Positions 5,345 through 14,190 are shown, counted from the first letter of the stretch. The stretch: DNA of 29,904 nucleotides from JAPXSY01 sp034003585 (GCA_034003585.1 JAVEYH010000033.1:1-29904); one strand, 5' to 3'. Made by a program: numbers and translations. The notes: generated by a model not told the origin, from the letters alone.

Positions 5345-7627
5345 ATGCGCCACGTTTTACCGCCCCGCGGGCCGTGTGCCGCGGCCGCCCGCACCGCGGT
5401 CGCGTTCGCGCTGCTCCGGGCGCTGCCGCTTCAGGCCGTCGTAACCCTCGAACCTGTCGGTGCGGACGGGTTCAGAGTCCTGTGGGACGGCGTGGAGGTG
5501 GTGGCCCCCTCTGTGCCCGCCCTGCGCCGCCTCGGTCCCGGCCGGCGGCAGGTCTATGATCCCACGGCGCGCGTGTTCCGCGAGGTGGAGTACGGCGCCA
5601 GCCAGAGCGTCCAGTTCGCGGTGAGCAACAAACGCGGCGAACCGGTCTTTCTCGGCGAGGGCAGGGTTTCCGTGACCCGTACCCGCGACACGATCCTCTT
5701 CCGGCAGCGCTTCGAGCATGCGGGGGCCGAATGGAGCCTCACGCTCCGGCCTGCGGACACGAACGGTCTGGATCTCGAACTCGACGCGCGGGTCGCGCCG
5801 GCTTTCCGGATCACGGCGTTGGATGCCGCGGTCCTTTCGCTGAATCTGCGCGGGGCCACGGCCGACTCGGGCCATCTGGGCCAGTGGCGGCGTGCGCTGC
5901 CCACAACGCGCGGCACCCTCGTGGGCCCGCATCCCGGGCCGGTCCGCATCCAGTACCCCGGCAACAACCTCTACGCGCCGGCCGCCGTGCTGCAGGACGC
6001 GCGCCTGGCCGTAGGCCTCTGCCGCCTCGGCGTGCATGACGTGTGGCGCGCCCCGTTCGGCGAACTCACCCTCACGCCCCGGGCCGAGGCGGTGGAGCTG
6101 CGGATCGCCACGGGCTGGGCCGAGGCCGTCTCGCTCGCCTCCCTCCACGAGAGCCGCTTCCGGCAGCGCTACCGACTGCGGTTCGCGGCGGCGCGGCCGC
6201 CCGGCCCCGCCGGCTATCTCCAACTGACCGATGCGCCGGATCTCTGGGCCGATTACCTGCGCGAACTGGAGGAGCATGTGCCGATCCAGCCCAACCCGCC
6301 CTATGACCGGACCCGGAACCCGCTGGTGATCATGAATTATTTCATGGCGGAGAACCATCTGGTCACGGAACAGAACCCGCAGGGCTGGGTAATGGCCGAT
6401 CCGTCCTGGAAGAGCAACCGCTGGGAGTTCCCCGCACGGGCCGCGGAGGCGACCGGGAAGGAGTTGGAAGCGCTGACCGGCTTCAGCGAGTCGCACGCGG
6501 GCCGCCCCGTGAACTGGATCCGCGCCTATGCCGAGAAAAACCTGCGCGAAATGCGCGAGACCCGCGCGCTCGCCAATGTGGTGTGGCGGTCCGCCACCTG
6601 GGCCGGCGCGCACAACCTGTCGCTGGACTACCTGCCCGACACCCAGTACTTCCATCCGGACATGGAGGAGCGCTGCGCGGTGGAAGGTCCGGTCCGTCCC
6701 TGGGATTGGGCGGTCGCCGATATCGAGGTGACCGCGCCGGATCATACGGTGATCGCCCGGCAGAGCGGCGTCGCCCTTCACGCGGTCAACCGTGACAGTC
6801 TCAGGCGGCTCGCCCGGTACGAGGATATGCGCCAACGGCTCGGCTTCCGCGACAGCGAGCTGACCGGTGCCGCCGCGCCCTATCTCGCCCGGGCCGCGGG
6901 CATCGGCGCCGCCGAACGGTACCGCGATTTCATCCGCCTGTACCTCCGGCTCGACTCCGCCGCGGACGCGCTGACCGGCGCCCGGCCCGGCGCGCAGGTC
7001 GCGCTGCGGGCCATCCCGCAACTGACCGACCCGGCGCTGGCCTCCACCGGACTCACGGTCCGGGCCACGATCCGCGGCGTGCGGCGCGCGGCGATCGATG
7101 TCTGGGCCAAAACCCTCACGGACGCGGGATGCGAGATCGGGTTCCTGATCCGCGAGGATTTTCTCATGGGCCCCCCCTGGCACATGACCTTCATGCGGCT
7201 GGACTGGACCTCCGAGTGGCAGTACGGCCTCTTCCGCCAGCGCGTCGAATGGCACCGGGAGCGGTTCGGCGAACGCTGCCGCTGGTTCTACCTCGATGTG
7301 TTCGCCAACGAGACGCCGGACTTTGTCCTGCAGCGCATGCGGCGCGATTTTCCCGACTGCTTTTTCTTCGCGGAACATCCCAACGGTGTCGCGCTGCGCA
7401 CCATCCAGGTTTGGAACTGGTTCGGGCCCTTCACGCCGCTCGAACGGATGCTCAATCCCGGCGGGCTGGCGATCCTCCTGCCCGAACGGATCCTGACGGA
7501 CGACCAGGAGGCGAACCGGGCCTTTATCCGGAGCACGTGGCGTCACCCCAACTACCTCTACGTGACCCACCGCGGCGCGCGCAGGCTGGTGAGTCTGGCG
7601 CGGGAAGCCGGGATGGCGACCGAGTGA
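5345..7627 (+). CDS. Secreted protein of unknown family, possible carbohydrate-active enzyme
   Basis: The 760-residue protein has an N-terminal signal-like segment (residues about 1-32, Arg/Ala-rich then hydrophobic, ending LPLQA). Residues about 32-280 look like a beta-sandwich. A larger aromatic-rich alpha/beta region follows, with WVMADPSWKSNRWEFP near residue 350 and WFYLDVFANETPDFVLQRM near 647. The second resembles the strand-end carboxylates of glycoside-hydrolase TIM barrels, but I cannot assign a family. The ATG at 5345 has a strong AAGGAGG 9 nt upstream, so it is translated from its own site within the uxaC transcript (18 nt gap). The pairing suggests it processes a uronate-containing glycan outside the cytoplasm; that is inference. 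Confidence 0.6.
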   Translation: MRHVLPPRGPCAAAARTAVAFALLRALPLQAVVTLEPVGADGFRVLWDGVEVVAPSVPALRRLGPGRRQVYDPTARVFREVEYGASQSVQFAVSNKRGEPVFLGEGRVSVTRTRDTILFRQRFEHAGAEWSLTLRPADTNGLDLELDARVAPAFRITALDAAVLSLNLRGATADSGHLGQWRRALPTTRGTLVGPHPGPVRIQYPGNNLYAPAAVLQDARLAVGLCRLGVHDVWRAPFGELTLTPRAEAVELRIATGWAEAVSLASLHESRFRQRYRLRFAAARPPGPAGYLQLTDAPDLWADYLRELEEHVPIQPNPPYDRTRNPLVIMNYFMAENHLVTEQNPQGWVMADPSWKSNRWEFPARAAEATGKELEALTGFSESHAGRPVNWIRAYAEKNLREMRETRALANVVWRSATWAGAHNLSLDYLPDTQYFHPDMEERCAVEGPVRPWDWAVADIEVTAPDHTVIARQSGVALHAVNRDSLRRLARYEDMRQRLGFRDSELTGAAAPYLARAAGIGAAERYRDFIRLYLRLDSAADALTGARPGAQVALRAIPQLTDPALASTGLTVRATIRGVRRAAIDVWAKTLTDAGCEIGFLIREDFLMGPPWHMTFMRLDWTSEWQYGLFRQRVEWHRERFGERCRWFYLDVFANETPDFVLQRMRRDFPDCFFFAEHPNGVALRTIQVWNWFGPFTPLERMLNPGGLAILLPERILTDDQEANRAFIRSTWRHPNYLYVTHRGARRLVSLAREAGMATE

Positions 7628-7635
7628 ACCCCTTT

Positions 7636-7664
7636 TTGGGTTTTCAAAAGCGGTGAGTTATGGT
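7636..7664 (+). promoter_or_regulatory. Promoter of the CDP-alcohol phosphatidyltransferase gene
   Basis: The -35 is TTGGGT (7636-7641) and the -10 is TATGGT (7659-7664), with a 17 bp spacer. Twelve nt separate the -10 from the ATG at 7677, so the 5' leader would be about 5 nt. The in-frame GTG at 7653 lies inside the spacer, which argues against it as the start. Confidence 0.5.
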
Positions 7665-7676
7665 TTCATACCGCCC

Positions 7677-8288
7677 ATGGATGTTTCCGCCAAACGGATG
7701 ATCGTGAACGCGATCACTTTCGGCCGCGTGCCGTTCGTGGTGCTCTTCATGGTGCTGGCGGTGGCGCACGCCTACGCGGCCCGGGGCGTCTGGCTGGCGG
7801 CGGTGGCGACCGGATCCCTGGCCATCGCCTCCCTGACGGATCTGTACGACGGCAAACTGGCCCGCAAGTGGCAGGTGGTCAGCCGGTTCGGCGCGATGGC
7901 GGACCCGCTGATGGACAAAGTTTTCTATCTGGTGGTTTTCCCCACCCTGCTCTGGCTGCTGGGCCGCCAGCCGGACGAGGCGGAACACGCGCTGGTGATG
8001 CTGATCTTCACGGTGCTTTATATCCTGCGTGACCAATGGGTGACCTTTCTCCGCTCGGTGGGCGCGATGTTTCAGGCCGACTGCCGCGCCAATTGGATGG
8101 GGAAGTTCCGCACGGCCGCAAGTTTCCCGGCCGCGTGCGTGATCTACGTCTACGCCGCCCTCCACCCGTGGTTTCTGCCGCAGCCGCTGATCTATGTGAT
8201 CGAGGCCCTGCTGATCCTCCTGAACCTCTGGTCCATTGTCGTCTATACGCGGCAATACCTGCCCTATATCAAGCAGGCGCTGCGGTAA
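7677..8288 (+). CDS. CDP-alcohol phosphatidyltransferase (PgsA-like membrane enzyme)
   Basis: The 203-residue integral membrane protein has a perfect CDP-alcohol phosphotransferase signature: D58-G59-x2-A62-R63-x8-G72-x3-D76-x3-D80, whose aspartates bind the catalytic metals. The family moves a phosphatidyl (or other phospho-alcohol) group from a CDP-linked donor to an alcohol. PgsA-type transfer to glycerol-3-phosphate is likely but not proven. Hydrophobic segments at about residues 18-34, 40-55, 84-97, 108-125, 146-160 and 166-184 give roughly six membrane helices. I chose the ATG at 7677 over a GTG at 7653 because a promoter overlaps the latter. It is followed after 71 nt by a gene with its own promoter. 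Confidence 0.88.
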   Translation: MDVSAKRMIVNAITFGRVPFVVLFMVLAVAHAYAARGVWLAAVATGSLAIASLTDLYDGKLARKWQVVSRFGAMADPLMDKVFYLVVFPTLLWLLGRQPDEAEHALVMLIFTVLYILRDQWVTFLRSVGAMFQADCRANWMGKFRTAASFPAACVIYVYAALHPWFLPQPLIYVIEALLILLNLWSIVVYTRQYLPYIKQALR

Positions 8289-8324
8289 CCCGTTGCGAAC
8301 GCCCAGGAAGCCGCACCCCGCGTC

Positions 8325-8353
8325 TTGCCGGGCCGCCGGGCACGCGCTATACT
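8325..8353 (+). promoter_or_regulatory. Promoter 6 nt before a start codon (leaderless)
   Basis: The -35 is TTGCCG (8325-8330) and the -10 is TATACT (8348-8353), with a 17 bp spacer. The -10 ends 6 nt before the ATG at 8360, so transcription would begin at the start codon. No Shine-Dalgarno sequence could be carried on the mRNA. Confidence 0.7.
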
Positions 8354-8359
8354 CCGGCC

Positions 8360-10024
8360 ATGCGAATTCGTCGAAGTTCCCCTGTCGCACCCGCGCGGCG
8401 AATCGTGCGGTGCGCGTCCGCGCTGCTGCTGTCGGCCGTTTGCGGGGCCCGCGCCGCGCCCGCGTTCCGTTCCGACCGCAAGTACCCGGATCTCGGATTG
8501 CGTTTCCGGGTGCTCGCCAACGCGCAGCCCGAGCCGCTCGCGCAGGCCAAAACCTATTCGTACACCTTCACCCGCGGCAGCGAGTCGTTCCAGCGCGACC
8601 TGTTCGATCCCGCGGAACTCTGGCTCGCGACCCAGCATGCGGGCCAGTGGCGCGATGAGGACGGCAATGTCCTGACGCTCGGCCGGCCCACCCGCCTGTG
8701 TCCCGTGATCGAGTCCGAGACGAAACACGTCTCCCGCGAGGCGTTCGACCGGGCTCTGGACGGTCCCGCCGCCGCCTTCGCCCCGGATCGTCCGGCGGCG
8801 CTCGCCGCGTGGGTCGCGCGCTTCGCCGACTGCACCCCGCGCGACCCGGAGCCGCTGCGCACCGGGTTCAACCTCACCGACGCCCTCTTCTTCCCGGTCA
8901 GCGAACCGTCGGTCCTGGTGTACGCCTTCCGCGTCAAGACGCGCGGCACGGGCGGCGCGGGCGCGCCGTCGGACTGGTTCTGCGCGGTCATCCGCATCGG
9001 CGACCGCACACCGAAAGCCAAAGTGCGGCATGACTTCGAGTCCCAGTTCCTGGCCAATGTGGCGTGGCTTCCGCAGAGCGCCGCCGCCGCGGCGGCGGGC
9101 GTCCGGCCCAAAACGCTCGCCCTCGGCCCCGTCTCCGGCGCGGGCGCACCCGCGGCCATTCCGGAGCATCCCGGCCGCGAGGCCGCGCGCAAAAGCATCG
9201 CCAACATGAAAGACTGGTGGTTTGCCGAAACCCCGGAGTATCTCTTTCTCTCCGACATCCGCAGCTCGGCGGGCAAGGCCCTGGTGAAGGAACTGCAGGA
9301 GACTCTGCCGGCCCTGCGCGCCGGCTTCGCGCGGCTGGTGCCGCCGTTCGAGGACGCAGACGATGTGAGCGTGGTGCGCATCTATGAATCGCGCGAGGCC
9401 TATCAGCAGTATGTGGGCAAAGCGTACGCGTGGAGCGCGGGGCTCTGGTCACCCATGCGGCGCGAATTGGTGATTGCGTGGCAGGGCCGGAACCGGGATC
9501 AGACCCTCACCATCATCCGGCACGAGGCGTTGCACCAGTATCTGTTCTATGCCGGCGCCATGACCGAGCATGCCGCCTGGTTCAACGAGGGCCACGCCTG
9601 TTTCTTCGAGACGGCGACGGTCGACGCCAAGGGCCGGGTCGCCATTCCCGAGAATCCGCGCGTGGACCACCTGATGCGGAATCTGGACAAGGTGACGAAC
9701 CACCTGCCCCACCTGCTCCAAACCGGCCACAAGGGGTTCTACCAGGGATCGGACGAGCAGCGCGAGCTGAACTACACCGCTGCCTGGGCGCTCGTGTACT
9801 ATCTGCGCAAAGGCGCTCCCGCGGAGAAGGAAAGCGCGGATGCGGCCCTGCCCGGCGCGTATCTGAAAGCCCTCGCGCAAACCCGGAAGGCGGAGGCCGC
9901 CACCGCCGCCGCGTTCGAGGGGGTCAACATGGCCCTGTTCCAGCGGCGTTTCACAAAGTTCTGGCAACGTGGACGCAACCGCGCCCGGCGTTATGACCCG
10001 TTTGAAAGCCCAGCCGCGGACTGA
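8360..10024 (+). CDS. Secreted HExxH protein, putative zinc metallopeptidase
   Basis: The 554-residue protein has a signal peptide at about residues 1-33 (basic MRIRRSSPVAPARRIVR, hydrophobic SALLLSAVCG, then ARAAPA). A zinc-peptidase motif H388-E389-A-L-H392 is followed by Q and by E410 in WFNEGHACFFE, the arrangement of gluzincin-type enzymes and of the DUF1570-like proteins common in PVC bacteria. The N-terminal half, with no recognised domain, may be a substrate or scaffold domain. The substrate is unknown. The ATG at 8360 is fixed by a promoter whose -10 ends 6 nt earlier. It converges on an FAD oxidoreductase gene 13 nt away with no clear terminator between them. Confidence 0.7.
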   Translation: MRIRRSSPVAPARRIVRCASALLLSAVCGARAAPAFRSDRKYPDLGLRFRVLANAQPEPLAQAKTYSYTFTRGSESFQRDLFDPAELWLATQHAGQWRDEDGNVLTLGRPTRLCPVIESETKHVSREAFDRALDGPAAAFAPDRPAALAAWVARFADCTPRDPEPLRTGFNLTDALFFPVSEPSVLVYAFRVKTRGTGGAGAPSDWFCAVIRIGDRTPKAKVRHDFESQFLANVAWLPQSAAAAAAGVRPKTLALGPVSGAGAPAAIPEHPGREAARKSIANMKDWWFAETPEYLFLSDIRSSAGKALVKELQETLPALRAGFARLVPPFEDADDVSVVRIYESREAYQQYVGKAYAWSAGLWSPMRRELVIAWQGRNRDQTLTIIRHEALHQYLFYAGAMTEHAAWFNEGHACFFETATVDAKGRVAIPENPRVDHLMRNLDKVTNHLPHLLQTGHKGFYQGSDEQRELNYTAAWALVYYLRKGAPAEKESADAALPGAYLKALAQTRKAEAATAAAFEGVNMALFQRRFTKFWQRGRNRARRYDPFESPAAD

Positions 10025-10037
10025 GCCGCGGCCCCGC

Positions 10038-11426
10038 TCACAGTTCCGCGACCGTCACCGCGGACAGCGCCTTGCCCGTGGCGGCCGCCACGGCCGCCGC
10101 GCGGCCCGCGGCCTCGCCCAGCGCCACCGCATTGCCGGTGACGCGGTAACTGGCGTGCGCGAAGAAATCGCCGCTGATGCAGCGCCCGGCGAACAGCAGA
10201 CCCCGCACCTCCCTGGCGATCAGCGCGCGCAGCGGGATGTCATACGGTTTGGCCCGCCAGGGGTGGCCCTCGATGCTGCGCGTCCGCGCCGGATCGAGCG
10301 CATGCACATCCACCGGAAAGGTCGCGCGGCAGACCGCGTCATCCCAGCGGCGGCCCTCGCGCAGGTCGTCCGCCCGCACCGTGTAGAGCCCATGCAGGCG
10401 ACGGCCCTCGCGCACGCCGATCTGTTCCGCCGTGGCCACGAGGCGCAGGTTTTGCCAAACCCCGCCGGTGCCGCGCAACCCGTCAATCAGGGCGTGGAGC
10501 TCCCTGCGCGCGCGCAGGGTCGCGCGCGTGACTTCCCGCGCGTCATGCCCCTTGAACCCGTACTCGTGATTGGCCATCAGGATGAAGAGGTCGTCGCACA
10601 CGCGGAAGAGCGACGGTTTCGCGTAAGAAGGCGAATGGCCGCCCTGCTCCATGGCCTGGCGCAACAGGTCTTTGGGCGCGGCCCACGTGCGCGGTTCGTC
10701 GTCCAGATCGTGATAGAAGGCCTTGATCTCCCCGGCGTTCAGGCCGGAGACCAGCGCGATCAGGCTCATCGGCTGGGTCAGGCCCGTATCCGGATGCCCC
10801 AGGTCAAACCCGCATCCCGCCTGCGCCCCCAGATCACCGTCGCCGGTGGCATCCACAAACACCTTGCCCGATACCGCTTCGCGGCCGGATTTGGACTCCG
10901 TGACCACATGCGTCAGGCTTCCCCCCGCCGTCAGGGCGGCCGCCACGCGCGTGTGGTACCGCACCCCGACCCCTGCTTCCGCGCAGAGCGTCTCGAGGAC
11001 CACCTTCATCTTTTCGACATCATAGGCGTTGGTGGGCTTGCCGCCTGCGGTCAGGGTCCGCCCGCCGCATTCGCTCAGGCGCCGGATGATCTCCGCCATC
11101 ACCCCTTTTTTGTTGCCCGTATCCAGCAGCCACGCCAGCAGCCCCGCGGTCCAGATCCCGCCGAGGCAGCCGTGCTGTTCGAGCAGCAGCGTCTTCGCGC
11201 CTTTGCGCGCGGCGCTCAGGGCGGCGGCCACGCCGGCTGGCCCGCCGCCGCACACGACCACCTCCCCGCGCTCCGCCACCGGCAGATCCCGCGCGGGTTC
11301 GCGCACCTGCTCCCCGACCGCACCGGCGCGCTCCGCTTTCGGCTCCCCAGCCGCAATCGCCCCGCGCGTCAGGCCCGCCGCCACTGCCGAAACCCCGCCC
11401 ATCGCGATAAAGGATCTTCTTCTCAT
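10038..11426 (-). CDS. Tat-exported FAD-dependent oxidoreductase
   Basis: The 462-residue protein starts MRRRSFIAMGGVSAVAAG, a twin-arginine signal. Residues 56-75 form a Rossmann FAD-binding motif, VVVCGGGPAGVAAALSAAR. The C-terminal motif LLFAGRCISGDFFAHASYR and VTGNAVALGEAAG is typical of the FAD-dependent oxidoreductase family (PF12831). In PVC and Bacteroidetes bacteria such periplasmic enzymes occur among sugar-oxidation genes, but the substrate here is not apparent. AAGGTGG lies 5 nt before the ATG. A minus-strand promoter is TTGACA (11462-11457), 16 bp, TTTAAG. It is divergent from the amidohydrolase gene, with only 80 bp between start codons. Confidence 0.85.
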   Translation of the reverse strand: MRRRSFIAMGGVSAVAAGLTRGAIAAGEPKAERAGAVGEQVREPARDLPVAERGEVVVCGGGPAGVAAALSAARKGAKTLLLEQHGCLGGIWTAGLLAWLLDTGNKKGVMAEIIRRLSECGGRTLTAGGKPTNAYDVEKMKVVLETLCAEAGVGVRYHTRVAAALTAGGSLTHVVTESKSGREAVSGKVFVDATGDGDLGAQAGCGFDLGHPDTGLTQPMSLIALVSGLNAGEIKAFYHDLDDEPRTWAAPKDLLRQAMEQGGHSPSYAKPSLFRVCDDLFILMANHEYGFKGHDAREVTRATLRARRELHALIDGLRGTGGVWQNLRLVATAEQIGVREGRRLHGLYTVRADDLREGRRWDDAVCRATFPVDVHALDPARTRSIEGHPWRAKPYDIPLRALIAREVRGLLFAGRCISGDFFAHASYRVTGNAVALGEAAGRAAAVAAATGKALSAVTVAEL

Positions 11427-11434
11427 GGCCCCAC

Positions 11435-11494
11435 CTTAAACCATTCGGAAAGGGGGTGTCAATGCTTGCGCCGCCGCCGCGGGGCGATTACAAT
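11435..11494. promoter_or_regulatory. Compact back-to-back divergent promoters
   Basis: On the plus strand TTGCGC (11466-11471), 17 bp, TACAAT (11489-11494) leads to the amidohydrolase ATG at 11507 after 12 nt. On the minus strand TTGACA (11462-11457), 16 bp, TTTAAG (11440-11435) leads to the FAD oxidoreductase ATG at 11426 after 8 nt. The two -35 boxes are 3 bp apart. Confidence 0.6.
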
Positions 11495-11506
11495 GGCGCC
11501 GATTTC

Positions 11507-12370
11507 ATGAACACCCCCTGCCCAGTTTTCGACTTTCACGCGCATCTCTATCCCGACGCCCTGGCGCGCAATGTCGTGGAGGCGCTCGCCCGGCGTTTCG
11601 GCAACCCCGCGGCCTTTGACGGAACCGTGGACGGCATGACCCGCGAACTGGCGGTTTCCGGACTGTGCGGCGCGCTGAATCTGCCGGTCGCGACCCGGCC
11701 CGACCAGGTCCGTTCCATCAACGACTGGGCCGCCGCCAACAACCGCGGCCCGGTCTACAGTCTCGCGACCCTCCATCCGGACACGCGCGACATCCCCGGC
11801 ACCCTCGAAGCCCTGCGCGCGGCAGGCTTCCGGGGCATCAAACTGCATCCCGAATACCAGGCGTTCCGGTTGGATGACCCGCGGCTCGCGCCGGTCTGGG
11901 AAACCTGCCCCGCGCTGGGGCTTTTCGTGTTCCTGCACGCCGGCGGCGAACGGGTCTTCACGCCACCCTTCCATTCCACGCCGAGCGATGTGGCCGCGTT
12001 GCTCGACCGCTATCCGGAGCTGACGCTGGTGGCCGCGCACTTGGGCGGATTCCAAATGTGGGACGAGGCCGAGGAGCGGCTGATCGGACGGCCGCTCTAT
12101 CTGGACCTCTCGCACACCTTCTTCTGGATGCCGGACACGCAGATCCTGCGGATGGTGCGGCGGCACGGGGCGGACCGGATCCTTTTCGGCAGCGACGCGC
12201 CCTGGCAGAAACCCGCGGCCGTGCTGGCCGCCTTCCTGAATCTGCCTTTCCGGGAAGCCGAGCAGCGCAAGATCCTCTGGGAGAACGCGGCCCGGCTCCT
12301 GCGCCTCCCGACGGCCGGACGCCCCGCCGTTCCGTTGCCCCCCAACCCCATAACACAGGCGGCCTCATGA
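11507..12370 (+). CDS. Amidohydrolase_2-type TIM-barrel metal hydrolase
   Basis: The 287-residue cytosolic protein begins MNTPCPVFDFHAHLYPD, with the metal-binding H11-x-H13. It continues with GIKLHPEYQ, FVFLHAGGER, VAAHLGGFQ and the C-terminal metal aspartate in ILFGSDAPW, the ligand order of the amidohydrolase-2 (PF04909) family. Members hydrolyse or decarboxylate diverse small molecules, and the substrate cannot be read. The ATG at 11507 is preferred because a promoter -10 ends 12 nt upstream; an upstream in-frame start at 11456 would place the promoter inside the gene. The stop overlaps the tyrA start (ATGA), so the two genes form an operon. Confidence 0.82.
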   Translation: MNTPCPVFDFHAHLYPDALARNVVEALARRFGNPAAFDGTVDGMTRELAVSGLCGALNLPVATRPDQVRSINDWAAANNRGPVYSLATLHPDTRDIPGTLEALRAAGFRGIKLHPEYQAFRLDDPRLAPVWETCPALGLFVFLHAGGERVFTPPFHSTPSDVAALLDRYPELTLVAAHLGGFQMWDEAEERLIGRPLYLDLSHTFFWMPDTQILRMVRRHGADRILFGSDAPWQKPAAVLAAFLNLPFREAEQRKILWENAARLLRLPTAGRPAVPLPPNPITQAAS

Positions 12371-13206
12371 CGATCGCCATCCTCGGTCTCGGTCTGATCG
12401 GCGGTTCCTTCGCCCGGGATCTGCGCAAAGCCAGCCTCGCCCGGGTCCTGCTCGGCGTCGAAACCTCCTCACAGCACGCGGCGCGCGCCCTCGAATTGGG
12501 GCTGGTCGACCGGGTGGTGCCGCTCTCCGAAGCGGTGGCGACCGCTCAGGTCTTGCTGCTCGCCATACCGGTCGACGCCATCGAACGGCTGCTGCCGCAA
12601 CTCCTCGACGCGGTGGAACCCCGCCAGACCGTCATCGATCTGGGATCAACCAAGTGCCGCATCTGCGAGAGCGTCCGGGAACACCCGAAACGGGAGCGGT
12701 ACGTGGCGGCGCACCCGATGGCCGGCACGGAGAACGCGGGGCCGGACGCCGCGCTCGAGGGCCTGTTCCGCGGCAAGACCGTCCTGCTCTGCAATCTCGA
12801 ATGGAGCGCGCCCGACGCCTGCAAAACCGCGCTGGAGCTTTTCCACGCCGTGGGCCTGAAGTTCGAGTTCATGAACGCCGAGCAGCACGACCGCCACGCC
12901 GCCTATGTCTCGCACCTCTCCCATGCGGTGGCGTACGCCCTGTCCCTGGCGGTCCAGAGCGAGGAGAAAGCCGGATACGCCGTGCCGCGGCTCGCGGGCG
13001 GCGGGTTCGCCTCCACGGTGCGCCTCGCCAAAAGTTCGCCGGAGATGTGGGTGCCGATTTTCGAGCAGAACCGCGAAGCCATCCTCAAAGCCGTCGACGC
13101 CTTCTCCGAGCGCATGCTGACGTTCAAACAGTGCCTGGAAGAGCGGGACTACGCGCGGCTCAGAGAGCTGATCCGCGAGGCCAACCAGATCCGCGACCTG
13201 ATCTGA
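12367..13206 (+). CDS. tyrA: Prephenate/arogenate dehydrogenase
   Basis: The 279-residue NAD(P)-dependent enzyme oxidatively decarboxylates prephenate (or arogenate) in tyrosine biosynthesis. It begins with the Rossmann motif MTIAILGLGLIGGS, then has the family motif VAAHPMAGTENAGP near residues 116-129 and SHLSHAVAYAL near 179, which belong to the substrate pocket. There is no chorismate mutase or ACT domain, so it is the short monofunctional form. The ATG overlaps the amidohydrolase stop by ATGA, implying translational coupling to a gene with no obvious aromatic role. The choice between prephenate and arogenate cannot be made from sequence alone. Confidence 0.93.
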   Translation: MTIAILGLGLIGGSFARDLRKASLARVLLGVETSSQHAARALELGLVDRVVPLSEAVATAQVLLLAIPVDAIERLLPQLLDAVEPRQTVIDLGSTKCRICESVREHPKRERYVAAHPMAGTENAGPDAALEGLFRGKTVLLCNLEWSAPDACKTALELFHAVGLKFEFMNAEQHDRHAAYVSHLSHAVAYALSLAVQSEEKAGYAVPRLAGGGFASTVRLAKSSPEMWVPIFEQNREAILKAVDAFSERMLTFKQCLEERDYARLRELIREANQIRDLI

Positions 13207-13228
13207 CCCGGTTGCGCGGGTGGCTTTC

Positions 13229-13257
13229 TTGCGATTGCGGGGGAAACCTGTTATGCT
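13229..13257 (+). promoter_or_regulatory. Promoter of the nfnA-nfnB unit
   Basis: The -35 is TTGCGA (13229-13234) and the -10 is TATGCT (13252-13257), with a 17 bp spacer. It leaves a leader of about 60 nt before the nfnA ATG at 13324, unlike the near-leaderless promoters elsewhere in the window. Confidence 0.6.
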
Positions 13258-13323
13258 CACCCCGTTTTGTGGTCCCTCCCCCTGTTTCGGGGTCGGGATC
13301 CTCCTCCCCGGTGAAAGACGAGT

Positions 13324-14187
13324 ATGAACAGAATCATCCGAAAAACAAAGCTTTCCGACGATGTGTACCGCATGGAGGTCGAGGCGCCGCTGATCGCGCG
13401 CGAGCGCAAGCCCGGCCAGTTCATCATCCTGCAGATCGATGACCAGCTCGGCGAGCGCATCCCGCTCACGATCGCCGACGCCGATCCGGAGAGGGGCAGC
13501 ATCACGCTGATCTTCCAGACCGTCGGCAAGACGACCCACCTGCTGGCGGAGAAAGAGCCGGGCGACGCCATCGCCGCGTTGCTCGGGCCGCTTGGGCAGC
13601 CGACCCACATCGAAAAAGTGGGGCATGTCGTCTGCGTGGGCGGCGGCATCGGCGTCGCGCCGCTGCACCCGATCGCCCAGGCGCTCAAAGCCGCCGGCAA
13701 CCGCGTCACCATCATCATCGGCGCGCGCAACCGGTCGCTGATCATCCTGGAGGAGGAGATGCGCCGCATCGCCGACGAGCTGATCCTCGTCACGGACGAC
13801 GGTTCCTATGGCCGCAAGGCGCTGGTGACCGAGCCGCTGAAAGAGCTGTGCGCGCAAACGCCCAAGCCGGATCTGGCCGTGGCCATCGGTCCGCCGGTCA
13901 TGATGAAGTTCTGCGCCGAAGCCACGCGCCCCTACGGCGTACACACGGTGGTCTCGCTCAACACCATCATGATCGACGGCACGGGGATGTGTGGCGGCTG
14001 CCGCGTCACGGTGGGCGGCAAGACCAAGTTCGTGTGCGTGGACGGGCCCGAGTTCGACGGCCATCTGGTGGACTTCGACAACATGATGAAGCGCCTGCGG
14101 GCCTACAAGCCGCGCGAGGACGCCGACCACCAGGCGCACCATTGTAAACTGGAAGAGGCGGCTGCCCGGTTGACTCCCAGCCCCTAA
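13324..14187 (+). CDS. nfnA: NfnA/SudB subunit: NADH-dependent ferredoxin:NADP+ oxidoreductase small subunit
   Basis: The 287-residue protein is a ferredoxin-NADP reductase-type FAD/NAD-binding subunit. Residues about 1-95 form the FAD-binding barrel (KPGQFIILQIDD and RIPLTIADAD), residues about 97-220 form the NAD-binding domain (VCVGGGIGVAPLHPIA), and the C-terminus holds a [2Fe-2S] site with C223, C226 and C238 in GMCGGCRVTVGGKTKFVCV. This architecture is the NfnA (SudB) family. With NfnB, directly downstream, it couples NADH, ferredoxin and NADP+ by flavin-based electron bifurcation, supplying NADPH in anaerobes. A standalone role in sulfide or dihydroorotate oxidation is less likely given the partner gene. 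It has its own promoter upstream. Confidence 0.9.
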   Translation: MNRIIRKTKLSDDVYRMEVEAPLIARERKPGQFIILQIDDQLGERIPLTIADADPERGSITLIFQTVGKTTHLLAEKEPGDAIAALLGPLGQPTHIEKVGHVVCVGGGIGVAPLHPIAQALKAAGNRVTIIIGARNRSLIILEEEMRRIADELILVTDDGSYGRKALVTEPLKELCAQTPKPDLAVAIGPPVMMKFCAEATRPYGVHTVVSLNTIMIDGTGMCGGCRVTVGGKTKFVCVDGPEFDGHLVDFDNMMKRLRAYKPREDADHQAHHCKLEEAAARLTPSP

Positions 14188-14190
14188 TTT

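Noticed and set aside
5357..7570. Long minus-strand open frame of 737 codons opposite the secreted protein.
   Set aside because: Composition is Arg/Gly/Ala/His-rich without motifs, and the plus strand encodes a coherent exported protein with promoter and RBS logic.
7627..7644. Small hairpin AACCC/GGGTT followed by two T as a terminator after the secreted protein gene.
   Set aside because: The stem is only 5 bp and it overlaps the -35 of the next promoter.
12646..14142. Long minus-strand open frame opposite tyrA and nfnA.
   Set aside because: Shadow of two well-conserved genes, with no recognisable domain.
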